Assembly: GCF_030052815.1 (NCBI RefSeq)
Contig: NC_079496.1
Coordinates: 40,945,593-41,009,592 of the forward strand
Reading direction: 5' to 3'
Source of the DNA: Hevea brasiliensis
Taxonomy: Eukaryota > Streptophyta > Magnoliopsida > Malpighiales > Euphorbiaceae
Length of the DNA: 64,000 nt
The notes below the pieces were generated by a model. That model was not told the origin of the DNA, did not search any database, and worked only from the letters and a program-made list of their open reading frames with translations. Positions 57,977 through 64,000 of this stretch are shown piece by piece. The position numbers were made by a program, and so were the translations under genes. Every line of letters begins with the position of its first letter. Positions within the stretch are counted from its first letter, which is position 1.

Positions 57977-60972
57977 TGTAACACCCTCCCTGTAGCAATT
58001 CTGTACATTCTACTGTTCCGGTGATCGGTGTTGGTCTGGATAGCTAGAACGTCTGGAAAAATATTTAAACTAAAGTGAGGAACCATAATTAACTCAAATA
58101 TTAATAAGAAAAATTTAGAAAAAATTTTAGAGATAAAATACAACCAAGTTAAATGAACCGGTGCCCAAATAATGGGTAACCTAGTGAGAAGTTGCGGTTC
58201 TCGCAACTAGGAGCCCTAGACCCGAGGGAAAAATTATAAAATAATTTTTGAGACTCCAGAGAAGGGTCATTGAGGTTCTTATGGCATTAGAATGCCAAGA
58301 AAATGCTTAGAAAAATTTTTCAATCGGTATAGACAATTTTGGTTTGTTAAGCCAAACGGAGGGCATTTTGGTCATTTCGCCTTCAGAGGTAATTTTGGCT
58401 GACTTGTCCAGTTAAGTAAATAATCATTATGACATAAAATGTGAATAAAAATTACTAAAAATTAAATTGAACATGAGTAGAGATGAAAAGAAAAGAAAAT
58501 AAAAGAAAATATCTAATAATGACATCATATGATGTCATTAAAAACCTATCCACCAATCACAATTAAGCACCACTTAAATTAACCTATTGAAGAGGATAAT
58601 TGAGACAAAGAAAAACAAAAGCCATCTGCTCTTCCTCACCCAAAAACTAGACGTTACACTCTCTCCCAAACCCATTCCTCCATGGAAGCTTGAGACAACC
58701 CACCAAATCACCTTGAAACCACAACCTTGCTTCACTAAAAATTGATTTTGCAACTTGAACAACCTCTAGCCAGCAAAAAGAAGAAGGAAGAAGGGAGTTT
58801 TGGAGACTTGGAAAAGTTAGCAAAAGAGGTTAGTGCCCAATTTATTCTCTCTCTCACTCAATTCTTGTTTAAGGACATGATTTAAGTTGAAATTGTAAGT
58901 TTAATGCATAAATTGAACTTTGAGAACTTGGAGACTTGAACAAAATTAGGGTTTGCTCATGAAATGGTATATGAACATTGTAATGGTCAATTAATGACCA
59001 TTTGAATGTGTGTGAGGAGGGAATAAGGTGAGTTGAGGCTTGGCATTTGTGTATGGGTGGGCTGCCCATGGTGACCTATAGAATTAGACATGAGTCCAGC
59101 AGGTTTGGGCAGCCATAACTTGAATTGTAGAGGTTCAATTGGTGTTTGGACAATTGGACATGAAACTAGACACATAATGGCACAACTTTGATGAAGAAAC
59201 CATGCCCATAAGACCAAACCAAGTGGACAAAAAGCATGCCCCAATCCGGGTGACCTGCAGTCTGTTTCTACAGAATGACTAAATGAATAGTGATTGTTCA
59301 TTTGGCCATAACTCAGAGTATAATGGTCCAATTGACCTGAAATTTTACCAGCAATAAGTTGAGATATAGACCAACAACTTTCATGAAGAAACATAACCCA
59401 AATTATGATCAGAACCTATCCAACAAGTGAGTTGCAATCACTGTTCACTGCACTGTAGATATGGTCAGTCCAGAAAAATTCCAATCCGGCCAGTTGTGGT
59501 TTTTGGACCATAACTTGAGCTACAAAACTCCAAATGGAGTGATTCAGAAAAGAAAATTTAACTAGACAAATAAGGAACAACTTTCATGTTAATCATTTTG
59601 CCAAATTCCCACTGCAAAAATGACTAATGGAATAGTAAAAATAAGGTATGAAAACTGAAAATTCTGCTCCATTAACTTTAAGCTTAGAAATGGTATTGGC
59701 AACCAATACCAACAAATTTTGAATGCAAAATGTGGTATGTTGGGAGTATTAAAATCAATGTACCTATTTTCTATGCAAAAGTCAACATTTTGGTTGACTA
59801 ATGAAGTGAATAGTAACACCAAAACTTGAAATTCAAAAATTGTAAAACTCAAAAGTGTAAAATGCCCTAGTATACCTAAAACGATTGGTTTGGATAGCTT
59901 GGCATGCCAATAGGGTTCAGTTAGCAGTACTGCACATGGCATTATGCCATTCTGTGATTTCATGGCTTTTAGCCATTCTGACATTATATTGATACTTGGC
60001 CTTGTGCCTAATGTTATTACAGCTTATTAGCTGTTCTGTTGCATACTGAGAGACATATGTGACCGATGGTGTGACGGCCCGAGGTACTTGATACCCAGTG
60101 CCAGTTTACCCGTTTATCCAGTTCAGTCGTCCAGTATAGGTTACTTGGGCAACCAAAAATGAAAGTGGATAAATTTAATGAAATAATGAATATAACAAGT
60201 ACAAAATAAGTAAGACTACAAATACTCATCGAAAATTTATTTGCAATAAGACATCAATACATTCACTGCATATTTAGTTTCTGTTATTTCTTTTTATTTT
60301 ATTATTGGCACCACTAAGCATTATTGCTTAGCGCGTTGCTTTTGCCACGCGTAGGTTCTGGAGATACTAACCGAGAGCCCAATAGACCATAAACTGGGTG
60401 AGACCTCCTGCGGCTCTGCATAGTGTCCGTGTCACCTCACCGTCATCAGTGCATTGGTAGGACACTAGGTTTTATTTTGATATTTTGTAATTAACTTTTA
60501 TTTTCTCAAATGTAATTGAAACTTATGTAATGTATTTTGGTATTAATGTAAATAGTAGAAATTGTGTTTATGAATGAAAAAGTGAACATTTATTTATGAC
60601 TTTTACATGATTATCATATGAGATGAATGATTGAGAAATGGAAATGTTGTTAAAAAACATATTGAGATTTTGTTGATGAAATGGAGTTTGGGATTTATTG
60701 AAAATATTGGAAGTGTTTTTCACAGGTTCTGAAGAACTGTTTTCTCCATTTTTAGCCGGTACTCTGCCGGATTTTCTATAAAATTTACGGAACCTCAAAT
60801 AAATTTATGACTTCAATAAATGACTGAAATGAATTATATTTCACAAATTATACTCCATAACTATGAAAAAAAATAAATTAGGAAGAATAAAAATAATTGA
60901 ATTAAAATAGAGTGTTCAAATTATTGTGTGGCATATCTTGCTCGGCTACTGTGAGCGGGTAAGGGTGTCACA
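57977..60972 (+). mobile_element. Family A solo LTR in gag of element B
   Basis: From TGTAACACCCTCCC to GGGTGTCACA, the reverse complement of the element A LTRs, with no internal sequence. CTGT borders it on both sides (57973-57976 and 60973-60976). It splits the N-terminal gag of B and is therefore younger than B. It includes the palindrome ACTCCAAATGGAGT at 59527-59540. Confidence 0.93.
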
Positions 60973-61066
60973 CTGTACATCGACCATCGACATTTTGGAG
61001 AGTTGGGGCTTCCCCTTGGGCCTCAGCCTCTACCAACTGCTCAATAGAGTGATCCCCTTCTTCCAT
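60973..61066 (-). pseudogene. Element B gag N-terminus, beyond the solo LTR
   Basis: On the minus strand MEEGDHSIEQLVEAEAQGEA can be read from an ATG at 61064-61066 and continues to the solo LTR boundary, where the gag frame would have joined the PQMPQFLPQFAQ segment at 57976. The start is inferred from this being the first Met after the leader. Confidence 0.6.
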
Positions 61067-61235
61067 TTCAGTCTAGAGTTAAGATATCTCCTGAACAAAT
61101 AACATAAGGAGATTTCCCTCCGTTAGTTCATATTTATGATGTAATGCACTGTATCTAACAAATAAGAACATTGAGCAGTTGTACTTATCAAAGAAAAGGC
61201 ACAAATTCACAAGTTAAAACATACTTAAAAAATTT

Positions 61236-61247
61236 GCTATGATACCA
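61236..61247 (-). other. Primer binding site of element B
   Basis: On the minus strand TGGTATCATAGC is the initiator tRNA-Met site with one mismatch (canonical TGGTATCAGAGC), eight bases from the LTR. Confidence 0.8.
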
Positions 61248-61255
61248 CTAAAACA

Positions 61256-64000
61256 TGTCACACCTTACCCCTCTGTAAGGTATAACATGATCCCATAGAA
61301 TACCTAATGAACTACCGAACTTCACCTACCAATAAATCATTAAGTACCCTGCAAGGGATTTTAAAACAGTTTTCTTACTTTTTAGAAGTGTTGAGCATTT
61401 TCTTACATTTAATAGAAGTTTAAAAACTAGCTCAAATTTTTATCTATTTTATTTTTACGCAAATTTTTGGAAAAATATTGGTAGAGTGTCGTCTGTATTT
61501 TAAGAAAATAGTTCTTCAAAAACCTGTAAAAACACTTCCTATAATTCTTTTCATAAAATCCATCACTACTACAACACAATCAACACAATTTTTCCCAAAC
61601 TCCAAAATTCAAAACAATTCTCATATGAATTGTCTTCAAAATATATCACTAAATAACTTCATTCATTTTTCATTGAAGTAAAATCAAATTACATTCATCA
61701 TCCAAAATATACATGAGAAAATCCAAACTAATATTATTACAAACTCTATACAACTGCTCATGACCAGTTTATACATGTACATATATTTACATACATCAAA
61801 ATAAATATTACAATCAGGGTATAAATATACCCGATAAAATTTCAAGGATGTGGCTCCAAGATCCTCAGCAGCTCACTCCGCTGCTCCTCTAGTCTCTATA
61901 TCTGTGACAGCAATAACAGCCATCACTGAGTACTATGACTCAGTGGTGCACAACATACTAAAATAACAGTTTATGCATAATTCAAATCACATTTATTCAA
62001 ATATAATACTGAAAATGAAAGGCAGATACAAAACATGATTATAAATTTTTAGTCCAAACAATTTCATTTAGGAAGTCTCAAAATGAATTTCATAAAAACA
62101 CATAGTTATATCATGCCATTTAGAACAATACTCATCTCAATAGCCAGAGGCTTATGAGAAATCACAAGACTAGCTAGCTCAAACTATGGGTACCCATTCA
62201 AATTTCTTCCTCTACTGGCACACACCTCAACACCTCAGCTAGAGAGGGAATCAAAATTCAAAACTATTTCCTCCCACTAGTCATGCTAGTGAGGTATTCA
62301 AATATATGGTCATGATACTGTGATTTCAAAACTATCTTAACAATTTATCAAATAGTTACTGATAATTAAATCACATATCATCAAATTTCCAACAATTTAG
62401 ATCAAAAGCATAATGTGCAGTTCAATCATCATTTTGCAATATAAGTAAACCACAAATCATTTCATGCACTTTGCAAAGAAATTTGAAAGAATGCTTATAT
62501 TGTGCACAAACCTCATGCGAGTCGCCTCTTGGCCTTGACTCGATGCCTCGAGTTCTTTCTCGGTATTCTTTTCAATTGAAACACACAATTTTATAGTGTT
62601 TCAGTATCATAGTTTATCATAAGTCCAAAACTAAATTCAAATTTATTTATATCTAGCTTATTATGCTTAACCTGATGTTCTTTAAAAATTTGTATTTTAG
62701 GGTTACTATTCACGATACTATTCAAGTCAATTTTTTGACTTTCTAATGCTTAATAGGTATGGGAATTTCAATTTCACCCACATACCACATTTTGGTTACC
62801 TAATTTGTTGGTTTTGGTTGTTTTCTCAAACTTTAAGTTTCTTAGGTGAAACTTCCAAAATTTCAGATTTAGTACCCTATTTTGCACTGTTCCAGTGGTC
62901 AAGTTGCTGTGGTAATTTGGTTAAGTTTGCCCCATAGAAGTTGTTCCTTATTGTCTTAACTTTATTTCCATTTTTTAATCACTCCATTTGGAGTTTTGTA
63001 GCCTTAGTTATGGCCATTTGAACATGGCTGGCCGGATTTGGTATTATCCAGAATTCTGGGCATTTCCTGGATTTTGGCAATTTTTGTACATTGACTGAAA
63101 GTAAGTTTTTGCAGAGATTATGGTCAAAGTTTGGGTTTGTTTTCTTCATGAAAGTTGTAGTGCTATATCTAAGCTTCCTATCGGTATAAAATTCAGGTCA
63201 TTTGGACCTTCCTAGACCAAGTTATGGTCATTTATGTAACTACTGTTTATTTGATCATTTTGTACAGGGCAGTGTGCCCAATTTTAGATTTGATCTAATT
63301 GTTCACTAAGTTATGATCACTTTTTGGGCATGATTCCTAAATGAAAAATGTGCCATTTTGTGTCTAGTTTCATTCCCAATTGGCCTCACACCAATTGGGC
63401 TGGTAAATTTTCAGTTTTGATCCCTGAAAGGGACCTAGGTCAAGCTGCCTGCAGACTGACCCTAACCAATCTGAATTGGAACTTGTTTCCAACAATTCAT
63501 ACACACCACAAATGGTCACAATTGACCATTTCTCAATTCAAATAAGGTCAACTACATCAATTGACTAATTCTTAACTTTTTCTCTAATTTTTCACAAGCT
63601 CCAAACCCTAGTTACATACATTTCAACTCTAATGCAATTTAAAGTGTATATTCATGATCTATACACCTAATTCACTTCAAATAACCATTCAAACACCTCG
63701 AACTCATTCATTTCAAACCCTAACCCTAGCTGGCTGAAATTCCTATTTGATCCCCCAAGGATAGTTTTTGTTTGATTTTACAAAATTTCTAAGTTTATTA
63801 AACTAGAACATAAACAACAATTTCCAAGTTTAGATTACTAACCTCAAACTCTGATTTTCAATTTCTCCAAATCTTCAATTTCTTCCTTTTCTTTCTCCTT
63901 CAATCTTCTTTTCTAGTTGGGATAATAAGGTTTGATGGAAAATTTTGGGGAATTTAGGGTTGATTAATGGGATCAAAAGCTTGAGATCAAACTTTAATGG
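61256..64000 (-). mobile_element. Element B 5' LTR, cut by window end
   Basis: Starts TGTCACACCTTACCCC and is collinear with 23499-25712 and then 52101-52640, without the element C insertion. It shows the undisturbed target CTGAC at 63456-63460. About 0.7 kb of the LTR lies beyond the window. Confidence 0.93.

Larger units (their letters stand above)
23499..64000 (-). mobile_element. Ty3/gypsy chromovirus, element B (host of element C and an A solo LTR)
   Basis: Element B spans the rest of the window: left (3') LTR 23499-25712 plus 52101-53362, internal region 53363-61255, right (5') LTR from 61256 to beyond the window end. The left LTR is split by element C, and gag is split by an A solo LTR at 57977-60972. 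Polyprotein order is gag-pro-RT-RH-IN on the minus strand with a chromodomain-like integrase end. By eye its LTRs differ by about 6 percent over the first 160 bases, more than those of C or A, which fits B being the older host. Confidence 0.9.

Noticed and set aside
1..64000. tRNA, rRNA or host protein-coding genes
   Set aside because: No cloverleaf, ribosomal signature or non-transposon protein was recognised on either strand by reading; a tRNA and miRNA scan would be needed to exclude short RNA genes.

Overview
The window is nuclear DNA of a seed plant, most likely a eudicot. It is AT-rich, has no host gene that I can recognise, and consists from end to end of LTR retrotransposons inserted into one another. 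I cannot name the species. All coding sequence is retroelement-derived and decayed, with many in-frame stops and some frameshifts.

Four families account for nearly every base. Family A is a Ty3/gypsy chromovirus with ~3.1 kb LTRs (TGTGACACCC...GGTGTTACA in plus orientation) and a chromodomain-like integrase tail. Family B is a related chromovirus with ~3.5 kb LTRs. Family C is a Ty3/gypsy element of the Tat/Ogre type, 26.4 kb long, with ~5.9 kb LTRs, an extra ORF1 before gag, a second (archaeal-type) RNase H, an intron between protease and RT, a tRNA-Arg-type primer site and a tandem-repeat 3' UTR. Family D is a Ty1/copia element with 2.1 kb LTRs and a tRNA-iMet primer site.

Layout: 1-2046 LTR of family A; 2047-4708 3' end of a copia element (pol tail plus LTR D1); 4709-6643 gag-pro-RT remnant of an A-like gypsy element (E, minus strand); 6644-9956 5' LTR (D2), primer site and leader of a second copia element; 9957-23213 complete family A element (minus strand) with a copia solo LTR (D3) in its RNase H; 23214-23498 continuation of the D2 leader; 23499-64000 family B element (minus strand), whose left LTR is split by the whole of element C (25713-52095) and whose gag is split by an A solo LTR (57977-60972). 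Element C carries copia solo LTR D4 between ORF1 and gag. The order of insertion is E, then D2, then A and B separately, then C into B, then D4 into C. The LTR pairs agree by eye: B's two LTRs differ more than C's or A's.

The most interesting object is the LTR of element C. On the strand opposite to gag-pol, each LTR copy carries a gene-like cassette: a TATA box, a start codon, a two-exon reading frame with a 100-bp intron (a putative gypsy-type transposon domain followed by a coiled coil), and upstream of it a second small conserved ORF with its own TATA-like site. Because the cassette lies in the LTR it is present twice. Other notable signals are a 75-bp intron-like insert in the integrase of element A, two kinds of tandem array in element C, and a ~200-bp degenerate period shared by the LTRs of families A and B.
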